Notes: generated by a model from the letters alone, not told the origin. DNA of 64,000 bases from Delphinapterus leucas (GCF_002288925.2 NW_022098093.1:811266-875265), one strand, 5' to 3'. Counted from the stretch's first letter, positions 37,001 to 47,950 are shown. Made by a program: numbers and translations.

Positions 37001-37157
37001 GTAGCCTGCCTCATCAATTTCTCCTTCTCTAATTGTTCATCCATTAGCATAAAAGTCTATACTAATCTTCCAACTTAAAGTAGCCTGCCTCATCAATTTC
37101 TCCTTCTCTAATTGTTCATCCATTAGCATAAAAGTCTATACTAATCTTCCAACTTAA
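37001..37157 (+). repeat. 79-bp tandem duplication nested at the end of unit 2
   Basis: 37001-37079 and 37080-37157 repeat the same 79-bp unit (the last lacks one terminal A). Its presence in both large copies shows that the 79-bp event came first. Confidence 0.97.
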
Positions 37158-37690
37158 GAAATACCTTCCTTAACCCAAGCACTATTTTTAAACTACTGGC
37201 TTATGTTTCTATTCTCCATATCATATTAAAATGATACAAAAGATTTTCTACATTGAAGTCCACTTTATTAGGTTCCTTTCACTCTTCTTTGAATTGAAAA
37301 CTCCCTATTGTTTTATTTAACCAGGAAGAAAGAAGAGGTGGGGAGAGTTTAGATTTGTTGGTTGAGCAACCAAAGTTGTCTTCCACGTGCTGTAATACAT
37401 CATTAATGTTTCTGAATATTCCATGTATGTTTGAAAAGAAATGTTTATTATCGTTTTTGAGAATTTATTTTAATTATTCTTTTCTGATACTGGTAATCCT
37501 TAACATCTATGCATACACACATACCATATGCACTCACACATATACACACACAGAAGCCTGTAAATGTTTTATTCGATTGTTACACTCGTTTTTGTCTTTT
37601 TGCTTTGTCGTCTCTAACACGGATTTAAAATCTTTTATTTTTTTTTTTGTCCATTTCTCCTGGCTTTCTATGAAATTTTGCTTTATGTAT
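37158..37690. other. Unique A+T-rich DNA
   Basis: No gene. The 118-codon frame at 37355-37711 is rich in F, L, C and CA-repeat-derived HT residues. It looks like a translated T-rich, possibly L1-antisense, sequence. Confidence 0.45.
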
Positions 37691-37699
37691 TTTGTAACT

Positions 37700-38300
37700 A
37701 TGTACACATAAAAGTTCATGACTCTCATATCACCTTGGTATACTGTTATTTTTGCCAGTATGAAATGTTTCCCTTTGCCCTACATAAATAATTCACTTTC
37801 AATTCTATTTTGTCTGATAATAACATTTCTTCAACTCTTTTCTTTTGATTAATCTTTGTTGTTGGTAATACATTATTCTACCCTTTTGCATTTCAATCTT
37901 TTTTATGTACTTTAATTTCAAGTATGGCTCTTGTATATGTATTTTGGCTCTTGTATATGTATAAGTATGGCTCTTGTATAGCAAGTGTATTTGGTTTGGG
38001 GAATTTTTAACACATTCTAAGGATATCTATATTTTAAAATGGAATTTAACTCATTAATATTTTTATGATTAATGAATGCTTGTAAGTATTCCTGCCATTT
38101 TAATATATGTATTTTTTTTGATTTAAAAAAACATTTCCTTTCTCTCTCACTCTTCATTTGACTGATCTAGTATATTTCTGTTATGTTTTTATATTTTTCC
38201 TATTACATTGGGAGTTATATATCCTTTTCCTTTTCTGCTACTATAACCCTTAGTATTTAATATATAAATCTCTCAAATACATCAGAATCTACATAGCACA
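37700..38300 (-). mobile_element. Antisense L1-like remnant
   Basis: Plus-strand phrases such as 'cagtatgaaatgtttccctttgccctac', 'tttgtctgataataacatttcttcaactc' and 'aagtatggctcttgtat' are the usual look of the complement of old L1 sequence. A short local triplication lies at 37920-37985. No frame survives. Confidence 0.5.
37920..37985 (+). repeat. Local triplication of a ~20-bp phrase
   Basis: The phrase TGGCTCTTGTATATGTAT occurs twice in full, and a third time cut short as TGGCTCTTGTATAGCA, within 66 bp. Confidence 0.9.
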
Positions 38301-38639
38301 CTGGAACATCTGATATTTCAATAATTTTTCTAATGTTTTCATCAAAAATTATTTGGTGTCAGTTATAAGTTTGTTTTTTCACACACCGCTGTTTATTTAT
38401 ACCAAAATCTTGTCCATTTTGGACTTTTTAAATTAAATTTTATGGAAGACATCTTCAAGTAAAACATTTTAAAAAGGTCCATTTGTACTAAACTTTCTGA
38501 GACCCTTTTGTTCCAAAATATTCTTATTATTCTCCCACTCTTGAATGCTAATAAAGAACTCTAAATTCCAAATAATTTTTCCTAAGATAGTTGAAGATTT
38601 AGTTTGCTGATGCCAATTTTATTTCCTTCTTGATAACTA

Positions 38640-41520
38640 TTTTTAAAATAAACCTAATTTTTAGAACAGTTCTAGATTAACAGAAAAATTATGAAGATAA
38701 TACAGAGAGTTTCAAACATCCCAGCCCCAGTTTCACTTATGTCGAGAGTTTAGCTAAGTTACTCCATGGCATTGCTGCCTTGACAACCATTTTGTTTGGC
38801 CAAGCAGCCTACAGTGACCCTAAACTGACACTACTCCCTCATACAAGCACATGTCCTAGATAGCAGCCTGCAATCACTGTGTTCCTGGTATGACTTACCC
38901 AATAGCCCTTGCGGTCAACAGTCTCCTCTGCCTTCCAATGCCTTCGCAAAGGATCTACTTAGATAAGATCCCCATGTGGATTACCGTAACTGGCCCTTTC
39001 AATTTGAACAGACCAATCCATCCTTAGCCTGGGAGCCCCAAAGCACTTCACCCATGGTCCCTAGTAAAGGCATGTGCCCCAGGTCTTGTGTCTTTGTCTG
39101 CACTCTGCCTTGACCTCCCACGAGGCTCCTCAAGGCATGCTGTGTGCTTCCTCCAGGACATGTGAGTAATAAGCTTCTCTATTTCAATTTCTTTTGTGGT
39201 CTGTTGTTGAACTGCTCACCACCCAACACCCTGTGTTCCTTAACAAGTGTTAGACAAATTCATAACACCTTATTAACACACTAGTATGGTATTATTGTCA
39301 CAATAAATACCATACATTTTTACTAGTTAAAGTCCATGTTTTAGTCAGATTCCTTCAGTATTCCTTTTCTGTTCCAAGGTCCCGTCCTTATCATATTAGT
39401 TATCATGTCCCCTTAGGCTTCTCTTGACTGTGACAATTTCCCAGACTTCCTTTGTTTTTTGATGACCTTGGCAATTTTGAGGAGGAGTAGTTAGATATTT
39501 TTTAGACTGTCCCTCAGTCAAGATTTGTCTGTTCTTTTTGTCCTGATCCATCTGGGAATATGAGTTTGGGGGAAGGAAGACCACAGGGTCTTCCTGCTAG
39601 GGTCTCATCACACCCTAGCAAGGATATATATGATCCATCAACATGCCTTATCACTGTTGATGCTGACCTTCAGCACTTGGATGAGTTAGTGCTTGTCAGA
39701 TTTCCCCACTGTAAATCTACCATTATGTCTTTCCCATTCTTACTATGCTCTTCAGAGGGAAATCACTATCTACAGCCCATTCTTGGGAAATGGGGAGCTC
39801 TGCTCAGCCTCCTGGAGAATGGAGTATCATCATTCATTATTTGGAATTCTGTCTAGAAGAGTTGTCTCTTCTTTCCCATTTATTCAGTTGTTTGTTTATG
39901 TCAACATAGACTCATAAATATGTATTTCATCCTTTGGATTATACCCCAAACTTATTTATTCATTTATTGTTGAAATTTTTCCAACTTTGGACCTGGGGAG
40001 CTCTTTCAGTAAGATTCAAATATCTGACCTATATCATTTTTCTCCTCCCTGAAGAATTTCTTTTATGCTTTTCGCAGAGTGGTTCTGCAGACAATGAATT
40101 CCTTAAGTTTGCATGTGAGGAAAATCTTTATTTCACCACTTTTAAAGGATGAATTCATTGGATATAGAATTCTAGGTTCATATTTTCTTACAACATTTCA
40201 AATATTCCACTCCACTCTCTTCTCCTTTGAATTTTTTCTTGTGAGAAGTCTGATGTAGTTCTTAACCTTGTTATTCTACAGGTAAATTTATTTTTCATCT
40301 GGCTTCTTTGAAGATTTTTAATTTGTCATTTTTTACTTCACACTGAATATGATATTCCTAGGTGTAGATTTTTGGGGGGTAGGGTGGGGTTATTCATCGT
40401 GGTTGCTGTCTTGCTCTTTCTGTACCTATGCTCTGGTGTATGTCACTAGTTTTGGAAAATTGTCAGTCACTACTACTACAAATATTCCTTCTGCTCCATT
40501 TTCTTTTTCTTCTGGCATTCCAATTATGTGTGTGATACCTTTTGAAATTTTCCTACAGTTATTGGATGTTCTGTCCTGTCCTATGTATCTTCGCATTTGG
40601 TTATTAGAAGATTATTATGATCTTTTGGTGATGTCATTTTCCTTGATTCTTCATGTTCCTTGGAGTTTTACATTGCTGTTTTCACAAAGTACTAGTCACA
40701 TCCTTCGATCTTTACCAGCAGCCTTCAGGTGACATACTCCTTGTTGGTCCTGCTTGTATTCTGAGGCTTTCTCTGACCTTATATGGGTACACCTGCTCCA
40801 CGCTTCTTGCTCCCTCTTGTGGCAGAATTTTTAAGCTCGTATGCTGTCTCTCAAACTTAAAATGCACCAGGCCCGCTATTGGAAACCTCTCTTTCTTTCC
40901 CCCCAGTGGTGGTACTACAGCTCACAATTGTGGCTTCTCCCTTCCCCACACACCCTGTTCAGTGTTTTGTGTGTATTCACTGTCTGTCTAAGTTTGCTTT
41001 TGCTGCTGCCCTCGGGAGAATGCACAGGGAGCCAGCCACAGAGAGGAGAGAGGTATGGCCTTGGCCTTTGGGGCACTGGAGGTGCCGGCATGCCAGTTGG
41101 AGGGATTCTCTGGTGAGGTTTTGCCAGAAGATCATAGGTGGGCTTGCTGCAGCAGGACCTGTGTTCCTTTAATGCTCTGATAGTCTTAACTGCCTCCTTC
41201 CTGATCTCCTCCCCTCCCCCAAGTCATGGAGCTCTTCCTTTAATATCTGAGAGAGAAATGATTTTCTTAACAGTGTCCTGCATGGCTGGGAAGGCCAGGT
41301 GCTCACTTACCACTCTCCCTTTTCACTGATAGGAGGGATCCCCAGCTTTCTTTTTCTCTAATCCTCTATGCTGTGCCGCCTTGGTGAGGTGGGGGAGGGT
41401 GATTCTGGCAAAGTTCCTTCTGACCACTCCAATGTGTCCAAACTTGTTTTGTTCTGTCTTTGCTCCAGTAGAGTGCTGGAATTTCTCCTCTAGGAACCTG
41501 AACTTCTACAAAGGCTCTCA
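38640..41520 (-). mobile_element. Antisense L1M-type LINE remnant
   Basis: The plus strand reads as the complement of a medium-age L1. An L1M-like 'tttttagaacagttctagattaacag' segment lies at about 38658. It is followed by 'tgtgacaatttcccagacttcctttgttttttgatgacct' (39428-39467) and 'acctggggagctctttcag' (39989-40007). Further on come 'ggatatagaattctaggttcatattttc' (40159-40186) and 'ttgtgagaagtctgatgtag' (40239-40258). Several open frames (for example 39560-39856, 40349-40732) are translations of this antisense DNA. A more GC-rich part after 40740 may be a different piece of the element or another repeat. Confidence 0.6.
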
Positions 41521-41715
41521 TGTGTAGGGCATTTGCCACACACATTATAAGGAACTGGCTCACATGATTATGAGGGCTGGGAAGTCCCGAGATCTGCAAG
41601 CAGGAGACCCAGGAAAGCAGATGTTACAGATCCAGTAAAATCCAGAGACCTGAGAAGCAGTAATGCTGAGGGTGTAAGTTCCAGTCTGAATCTAGAGGTC
41701 TGAGAACCAAGAGAG
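41520..41715 (+). mobile_element. LTR fragment, left part (split by an L1)
   Basis: The phrases 'cattataaggaactggctcacatgattatgagggctgggaagtcccgagatctgcaa' and 'tctgagaaccaagagagcc' belong to a common ERVL/MaLR-class LTR. Its right part resumes at 42156 after the L1. The family name is not assigned. Confidence 0.55.
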
Positions 41716-42151
41716 CCAATGGCATATATTACTCAGCCATAAAAAGGAACGAAATTGGGTCATTTGTAGGGACATGGGTGGACCTAGAGTCTTTCATACA
41801 GAGTGAGGTAAGTCAGAAAGAGAAAAATAAATGTATATTAACACATATATGTGGTATCTAGAAAAATGGTACAGATGAACCAGTTTTCAAGGCAGAAATA
41901 GAGACACAGATGTAGAGAACAAATGTATGGACACGAAGGGGGGAAAGGGGGGGGGGGGGGGGGATGAACTGAGAGATTGGGATTGACATGTATACACTAA
42001 TATGTATAAAATAGATGATTAATAAGAACCTGCTGTATAGCACAGGGAACTCCACTTCGCTGTACAGTAGAAACTAACACAACATGGTAAAGCAACTATA
42101 CTCCAATAAAAAAAATCAATCAATAAATAAAGTAAATCTGAAAAAAAAAAA
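41716..42151 (+). mobile_element. L1 3' end inserted in an LTR
   Basis: It runs from 'atattactcagccataaaaagg' through 'gtaagtcagaaagagaaa'. A G-tract of more than fifteen bases (about 41947-41963) and an 'actatactccaataaaaaaaatc' end follow, then an A-rich tail. It is 5'-truncated and non-coding, and sits between the two parts of one LTR. Confidence 0.85.
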
Positions 42152-42155
42152 ATTT

Positions 42156-42382
42156 TCAATCTGAGTCCAAGTCTGAAGGCAGGAGAAGGCCCGTGTCCTA
42201 GCTCAAAGACCATCAGACAAAGAGAGTAAATCCTCCCTCACTCTACATTTTGTTCTATTCAGGCCTTAAAACAGAGTGGACAATGTTTACCCACATCCAG
42301 AAACACCTTCATAATAATGTTGAATCAAATATCTGGGTACTCCTTGGCCCAGTCAAGTTGACACATGAAATTAACATCACAG
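42156..42382 (+). mobile_element. LTR fragment, right part
   Basis: Continues the LTR interrupted at 41715: 'gtccaagtctgaaggcaggagaagg', 'ttttgttctattcagg', 'ccagaaacaccttcata', and the terminal 'gacacatgaaattaacatcaca'. Confidence 0.6.
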
Positions 42383-43910
42383 CCAGGTTGAGTTATTATT
42401 TGCAACATAAAGCATTTTAACTAATATACCGGGTTTGTTACCTCTGAAGGATGTAGCATGTCTTAACTAATTGATGTTTCAAACCCAGCACTTTTTCATG
42501 ATTTTAATTATTCATTATTCACTATATTTTATCTAATCTATTGTATCTTATATTGTATGTGATAATCATAAAATTGCCTCTTTCACTTAATAGCCAATAA
42601 CTACCAGAGGAGTTTTATAAGAGTGAAAAATAATTTTGTAAGAATAATTAAGGAAGAAACAGGAAGCAGAGTGAGTGAAATTTTTTTTTGACAACCCGAG
42701 GAAAATACATAAACACAGGTGCAGTGGAAAACCTCAACATCAGGTTACTTCTCTGTCTCTCCATTCCTCTGTGGCTGGTGGTAATTGTATGTGTGTATGT
42801 GCACACTCGTGCATACGTGTGCAGATACCAGTGTGTAAGTCAATCATTCCAAAAGCTAAAATTCCCATCAACTGGTATTTTGCACAGCCAGCGCTCTATG
42901 TGGATTTTCTAACATTATGGTTAGGTGTAATCTTTACATGATAGGACTTTTGGGCATTCATATAACTGTTATAATCACAGCTAATTGCAAGCTTCTCATT
43001 CATAGTTCACAGCCTAGCTTATATTTTTTTCAAATTCCAAAGAGTTGAATAGATTTAAAACTCTAGAGTAACATCTGGCAAAGTTTCTGAGAATGAATGG
43101 AAGTAAATTTGAACTCTCTTGCTACTTTATGAAAGACTAAGCCATGTTCTATTGAGGCCTCATATAGACAAATGAGTGGATTCAAAGCACAGTCACCAAC
43201 TTATTAAAATGGGAACTATTTCAATTAATTAGATGTTTAGAAGAATTCGTGTAGACAGCAAGCATATTTTGTCATATTTTCTTACATAAGGTCACAACCT
43301 CAAAAGCCAGGTCCTCCCCATCAGTAGGTAGAGTACAAGTGCAGTTAGAGGTGTGATATCAGCAGTTTTGAAAAGTAACTCACCCTGAAATGACTTATTA
43401 GCTCATTAACACTTCAAGGTGGAACTGTTTTCAGATTAACTAGCTTCAGCAAGCACAGAATGGGCAAAAGCACAAATGCATCTGTTCTAAAACAAAATCT
43501 GTCTCTTATTGCAAAGCTGATACATGTTCATTTGAGGACATTTAGAGAATACACAAAAGTTAAAGAAATATAAGTCATCCATAAGCTCACTACCTAAGAT
43601 TACTGTTCTAAACATTTTGGGTGAATATGCTCACTTTTCACTTATTTATGTGTATATAAACATATACATAGTTTAAAATTTAAGGTCGCTACTTAGAAAT
43701 ACAGACATGATTTTACTTCTTCATAACTGGATTCATTCACAAATCTCCCTTTTCACATTTGTAGTGGAAGAAAATAAACTTGAGTTTTCCATTTTAAGAT
43801 GATCAAAGCACTTCTCATTTAACTTAATCATTTCTGCATTAGCTCACTCTCATTCATTTAAAGTTTCAACTTCTTTTTCTTTTCTTCCTCTCCATGATAT
43901 GATGATGCTA
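42383..43910. other. Unique non-coding DNA
   Basis: No gene or clear repeat. Two overlapping frames at 42675-42941 cross a TG/CA-rich patch and look accidental. Confidence 0.45.
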
Positions 43911-43913
43911 TGG

Positions 43914-44203
43914 TCTGAATGTTTGTATACCCCCAAAATTCATATGTTGAAACCTAATCCTCAATGTGATGGTACTAGGAGGTGAGCCCTTTGGAAGGTG
44001 ATTAGATCATGAGGGCAGAGCCCTTGTAATAGAGACCCCACGGGGTTTCCGAGCTCCTACCCCTATATGAGGCAAAAACTCGAAGTCTGCAACCTGATCT
44101 CAGGCTTCCAACCTTCTATACTGTGAGAAATACTTTTCTGTTGTTTATTAGCCACTTGGTCTATGATATTTTGTTAGAGCAGCCCAAGAGGACTAAGACA
44201 GAT
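43914..44203 (-). mobile_element. MLT1-type MaLR LTR, minus strand
   Basis: The plus strand has 'ctatggtctgaatgtttg', 'aaaattcatatgttgaaacctaatcctcaatgtgatgg' and 'actgtgagaaatacttttctgttgtttattagccac'. It ends 'agcagcccaagaggactaagaca', which is the exact complement order of MLT1 LTRs. An internal deletion shortens it. Confidence 0.8.
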
Positions 44204-44275
44204 GGCATGGTAGGGCTGCCCTGGTATGCACACAGATTTGGCCCTTAGATGAGAGGTCTCAACAGACACAGTATT

Positions 44276-44296
44276 TGAGTGTGTGTGTGTGTGTGC
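44276..44296 (+). repeat. (GT)n microsatellite
   Basis: A pure GT/TG run of about ten units. Confidence 0.85.
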
Positions 44297-44559
44297 CCCT
44301 GATGCATCTGCTGCTGATGTTATGTCACAGGCAGCACATGGTATTTCTCCTGCACAGATCCCTGGTATGGTATCCAGCTGCTAGGCTGTCACCTTGGCCT
44401 GTGCTTCAACTCCCATTCAGGTCCTACTTTGAACAGTTCCTTTGCTCAAGGATACAAATGATTTCCATGACAAATGGGACATCAATGACTTTCTGCACCT
44501 TCCCACCTCCTGTAGAGAGGTACCTGGTAACTACTTAATGCCTCCATTCCAAAAGGTTA

Positions 44560-45045
44560 CAAATCCTACCCCTCCCTCTAGTAACGTACCCCTGCCATGG
44601 AACTTTGTGCACCCTTCTAGGCTGATTCTGGGTTCAGTGATGTCACTTCCTTTGGCCATCAGTATATTAGCTAATATGGCTCCAGCAGAGGCTAGTAACA
44701 TACTTAGGGGTTGGGGTATGTCCTCCCTCTTGCTGGACTTGCTGAGACTACTGCGTGAACAAGTCGAAGCTAGCCTGCTGGAGGAAGTGGAGCCACATGG
44801 ACAGAACTCAGCTGCCACAGACACTGTCGGAGATGTGAGCGAGGACATCTAAGTACAGACAGTACCCTGCAATTATCTGCCAACCAATTATATAACTAGA
44901 AGATGATTGCAGAGGAAAGAGTAAATCTAGTTGATGTCAGACCAAACTGTTGGGCTACAGAGTCAAGAGCTAAACAAACCGTGTCGTTTTAATCCAGTAT
45001 GTTGTGGGATGGTTTGTTATACAGCAATAGATGGCTGACACAGTG
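44560..45045 (-). mobile_element. Second MLT1-type MaLR LTR, minus strand
   Basis: The plus strand contains 'tcacttcctttggccatcag', 'ctagcctgctggaggaagtgg', 'cagagtcaagagctaaacaaa', and a terminal 'gtttgttatacagcaatagatggctgacaca'. This is the complement of an MLT1J-like LTR. The 136-codon frame at 44442-44852 lies across this LTR, begins at TTG and is not a gene. Confidence 0.65.
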
Positions 45046-45405
45046 ATGGCTCTCTCAGGCCCTCGTTCTGTCTGAACATTTGCTGCCGCCGTTTCTGTGT
45101 CCTACTCTGCTTGTGTTGGAGGAGGGTGCCTTGTGGGCCAGCCTCCTACCTGAGTTCCATGTGGTAACTGATGTGTAAATAGACCGTATAATTTATTGTC
45201 TAAGCTGGGATGCTTTTGAGAGTGAAAGGGTGTGCTATTGATAATTACAGTAGTACAATAATAAGTGAAAACCAGGACTACGGAGGGAAATGACGATACA
45301 TAGTCTTATGGGTATAAGTAAATTTGTTCCTTGGATTTCCATGTAGAATTTCTCCAGTAGAAATAAAGATTTCTTTGCCCCACTACCATCCATACCCTTA
45401 GGGTT
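45046..45405. other. Unique non-coding spacer
   Basis: No gene or recognised repeat between two LTRs. Confidence 0.45.
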
Positions 45406-45786
45406 TGTCTTTAGACATTTTGGGCTGCCATAAAAAAATTACCACGGACTGGATGGCTTAAATAACAGAAATTTATTTCTCACGGCTCTGTAATCCAGGA
45501 AGTCCAAGATGAAGATACCAGCATGGTTGGGTTCTGGTGACAGCCTTCCTCCTGAGTTGCAGGTGGCCATATTCTTGCTGTGTCCTCACATGGCAGAAAA
45601 CAGAGAAAGAGGTAGCAAGCTCTCTTGTGTCTGTTGTAAGAGCACTAATCCCATCATGACGGTTCTATCCTCATGATCTAATTACCTCCCAAAGACCCCA
45701 TCTCCAATGCCATCATATTGGGGATTAGGGTTTGAACATAGGAACTGGGGGCGGGGGGGGAGACACAAATATTCAGTCCATTGTTC
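45406..45786 (+). mobile_element. MLT1-type MaLR LTR
   Basis: TGTCTTTAG is followed by 'ttttgggctgccataaaaaa', 'aacagaaatttatttctcacgg', 'ctgtgtcctcacatggcag', and 'attcagtccattgt' near the end. Confidence 0.8.
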
Positions 45787-45949
45787 TGTCTCCCCAGAAG
45801 GAGACAGAACCAGGGTTCAATGGCTTATATGCACCTATATTGTCTCTCTAGGTCTCCTTTTTGATTCTGATTCTTTCCCTCCCTCTAGCCCTCAAGTGGC
45901 TAACTCAGTATTGCTTTTTCAGCTGGAGAAATATGATTATATCTTGGAG

Positions 45950-46165
45950 AAGCCATACTGCACAGAGGTGAATAGCATGTTCTCTGGAGCCAGAATACCT
46001 GAATTAAAACACCAGCTCCTCTACTTACCAGCTGTGTATAACCTTGCTCAACTCACCTAACCTTCCTGTGCCTCGGTTTCCTCCTCTATACAACAGCAAT
46101 ACTAATACAACACCTACTGCAGAAGGATTCAACAACTTACTATGTGAAAAGTACTTGCAGCAGTT
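45950..46165 (+). mobile_element. MIR SINE
   Basis: A well-preserved MIR core: 'gttctctggagccagaatacctgaattaaaacaccagctcctctacttaccagctgtgta' and 'aaccttcctgtgcctcggtttcctcctctata'. Confidence 0.85.
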
Positions 46166-46196
46166 GATTTCATCCAGTGCAGAGCATTATAATTTT

Positions 46197-46231
46197 AATT
46201 ATATCCTACCATGCATAGGTAGGATATAATT
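46197..46231. repeat. Perfect 14-bp inverted repeat with 7-nt loop
   Basis: AATTATATCCTACC (46197-46210) and GGTAGGATATAATT (46218-46231) are exact reverse complements around ATGCATA. Confidence 0.95.
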
Positions 46232-46616
46232 CACCCAGTTCTGTGATTTTCTTGGGTCTAAGTCCTCATGGCTCTTGTTTATGATCTTCCAACCCAACAA
46301 TTCATAGGAAAACTCATAGAAAAACTTTCCACCTTAATTGTCTAGTTCTTATATACCACATGTGCTTTGGTTTGTGGACTATTGATTTGGCAGTTGAATT
46401 TTAAAACTCTATTTTAAAAGTTAAAGGAAGATTGATCACTTTGGTAAGATGCTTCCACTTTTCTCTCCTTAGAGCAATAGGTGTCCACCTTGTAACCTGG
46501 TCTTAATTGTGGAAGGGGTGTAGGGATTAAAATATAGTTATGAAAAAAGACAGCAATTACATTTTAAAATATTATTCCATCATATACAAATACAGTTTTT
46601 AATGTGATTATCCTCT

Positions 46617-47115
46617 ACAGATATTCCTTGACTTACAGTGGGGTTACGTCCAGATGAACCCACCCTAAGCTGAAAATATTGTATGCATTTAATACATCTA
46701 AGCTGCTGAACATCATAGCTTAGCCTAGCCTACCTTAAACATGCTCAGAACACTTACATTAACCCACAGTTGGGCAAAGCCATCTAACACAAAGCCTATT
46801 TTATAATAAAGTGTTGAATATCTCATGTAACTTACTGAATACTGTACTGAAAGTGAAGAACAGAATGGTTGTATGGGTACAGGATGGTTGTGAGTGTACC
46901 GTGTACCTTTTGTTTACCCTCCTGAACGTGTGGCTGACTCCCTCACTGCTGTTGCCCAGCATCATGAGAGAGTATTGTACCATATATTGCTATTCTGGGA
47001 AAAGAGCAAAATTCAAAATTAGAAGTACGGCTTCTACTGAATGCACGTTCTTTCACACAATCGTAATGTTGAAAAATCGTTAAGTCAAATCATTTTAAGT
47101 CGGGGACCGTCTTTA
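46617..47115 (+). mobile_element. MER44-like Tigger-derived MITE
   Basis: The left end reads 'cagatattccttgacttacagtggggttacgtcc' and the right end reads 'ttaagtcggggaccgtcttta', its decayed inverted counterpart. The internal 'cttagcctagcctaccttaaacatgctcagaacacttaca' and 'aaagtgttgaatatctcatgtaa' match a non-autonomous Tigger element of the MER44 group. The open frame at 46811-47083 is part of the element and has no protein meaning. Confidence 0.8.
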
Positions 47116-47146
47116 CATATTCATAGTAAACTATGTTGCCATTTTG

Positions 47147-47180
47147 CACAATATATATATACACACATATATATATATAA
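47147..47180 (+). repeat. (TA/CA)n microsatellite
   Basis: An alternating TA and CA run, AT-rich and likely polymorphic. Confidence 0.85.
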
Positions 47181-47363
47181 TTTTTAATAATTATAACATA
47201 ACGGTGATAGAATTTATTTTACCAGTATTTGAACATTTAGAATTATTTCTCTGATATGTTATGTGAATGAACACCTTATAGCAAAATTGTAGATAAATAT
47301 GCCTTTACCATAAATCTGTAGAGATGAATTTGCTGTAACAAAGGGTATTTTCCATATTTTGCC

Positions 47364-47440
47364 TATATATATATATATATATGTATGTATATAGATAGAT
47401 AGATAGATAGATAGATAAAGAGATAGCAAGATAGAGAGAG
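47364..47440 (+). repeat. Compound (TA)n-(GATA)n microsatellite
   Basis: A TA run is followed by GTAT, then about six GATA units and an imperfect GA-rich tail to about 47440. Confidence 0.9.
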
Positions 47441-47603
47441 GCACCTCCAATATATCATTAGATATTTGGTTGGTCTTTAGTTAAGATGACCTTGTGGAGA
47501 CAGTTATGAAGTTAGAGTCAGAGGGTGGACTACGGAAATGGGTTTTCTGGGTGACTAGGAACACTTGACCCGTCCTCAGCAGGGATGAGGCTTTGCTATT
47601 AAT

Positions 47604-47653
47604 AAGCATTCTTGGGTTTCGAGCCAGAATTAACTCGAAACCCAAGAATGCTT
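47604..47653. repeat. Perfect 20-bp inverted repeat with 10-nt loop
   Basis: Arms 47604-47623 (AAGCATTCTTGGGTTTCGAG) and 47634-47653 are exact reverse complements around CCAGAATTAA. This is the longest perfect hairpin noticed in the window, and it is not part of a transposon terminal repeat that I recognise. Confidence 0.97.
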
Positions 47654-47741
47654 CAAATGTCAATGAATACTCTCTGTAAGGGTGTATATTATTTGTGACT
47701 ATAAAGTCTTCATGAATTTTAATTCAAGCCAATAATACAAA

Positions 47742-47950
47742 ACAGTTGCCAAACTTTTTCTATGAAGGGTCAGATAATAAATATTTTAGACTTTACAGGA
47801 TATATGGTCTCTGCTGCAATTACTCAACTTTGGAAAGTAGCCATAGATGGTATGTAAATTAATGAGGGTGGCTGTGCTCCAATAAAACTTTATTTATAAC
47901 ACAGACTGTAGTTCAGATTTACCCAGCAGCTGTAGTTTGCCTACACCTGG
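47742..47950 (+). mobile_element. MER5A-like hAT-Charlie element
   Basis: The element runs 'ccaaactttttctatgaagggtcagataataaatattttagac', 'tactcaactttgg', 'gctgtgctccaataaaactttatttat' and 'tgtagtttgcctacacctgg', in MER5A order. Confidence 0.85.

Larger units (their letters stand above)
33774..37157 (+). repeat. Tandem duplication, unit 2 (3,384 bp)
   Basis: Near-identical second copy of 30391-33773, head-to-tail with zero spacer. It differs by one T in a homopolymer (about 36482-36490). After CTTAA the sequence continues GAAATACC, which is presumably the original right flank. Near-complete identity means a very recent duplication, ongoing gene conversion, or an assembly artefact. Confidence 0.97.

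Noticed and set aside
37355..37711. 118-codon hydrophobic frame resembling a membrane protein
   Set aside because: The hydrophobicity comes from T-rich DNA and a CA repeat; there is no recognisable family.
40349..40991. Overlapping frames of 112-127 codons rich in L, F and S
   Set aside because: They are translations of antisense L1M-type DNA.
44442..44852. 136-codon open frame, one of the longest in the window
   Set aside because: It begins at TTG, overlaps an MLT1-type LTR on the opposite strand, and shows no domain or splice context.
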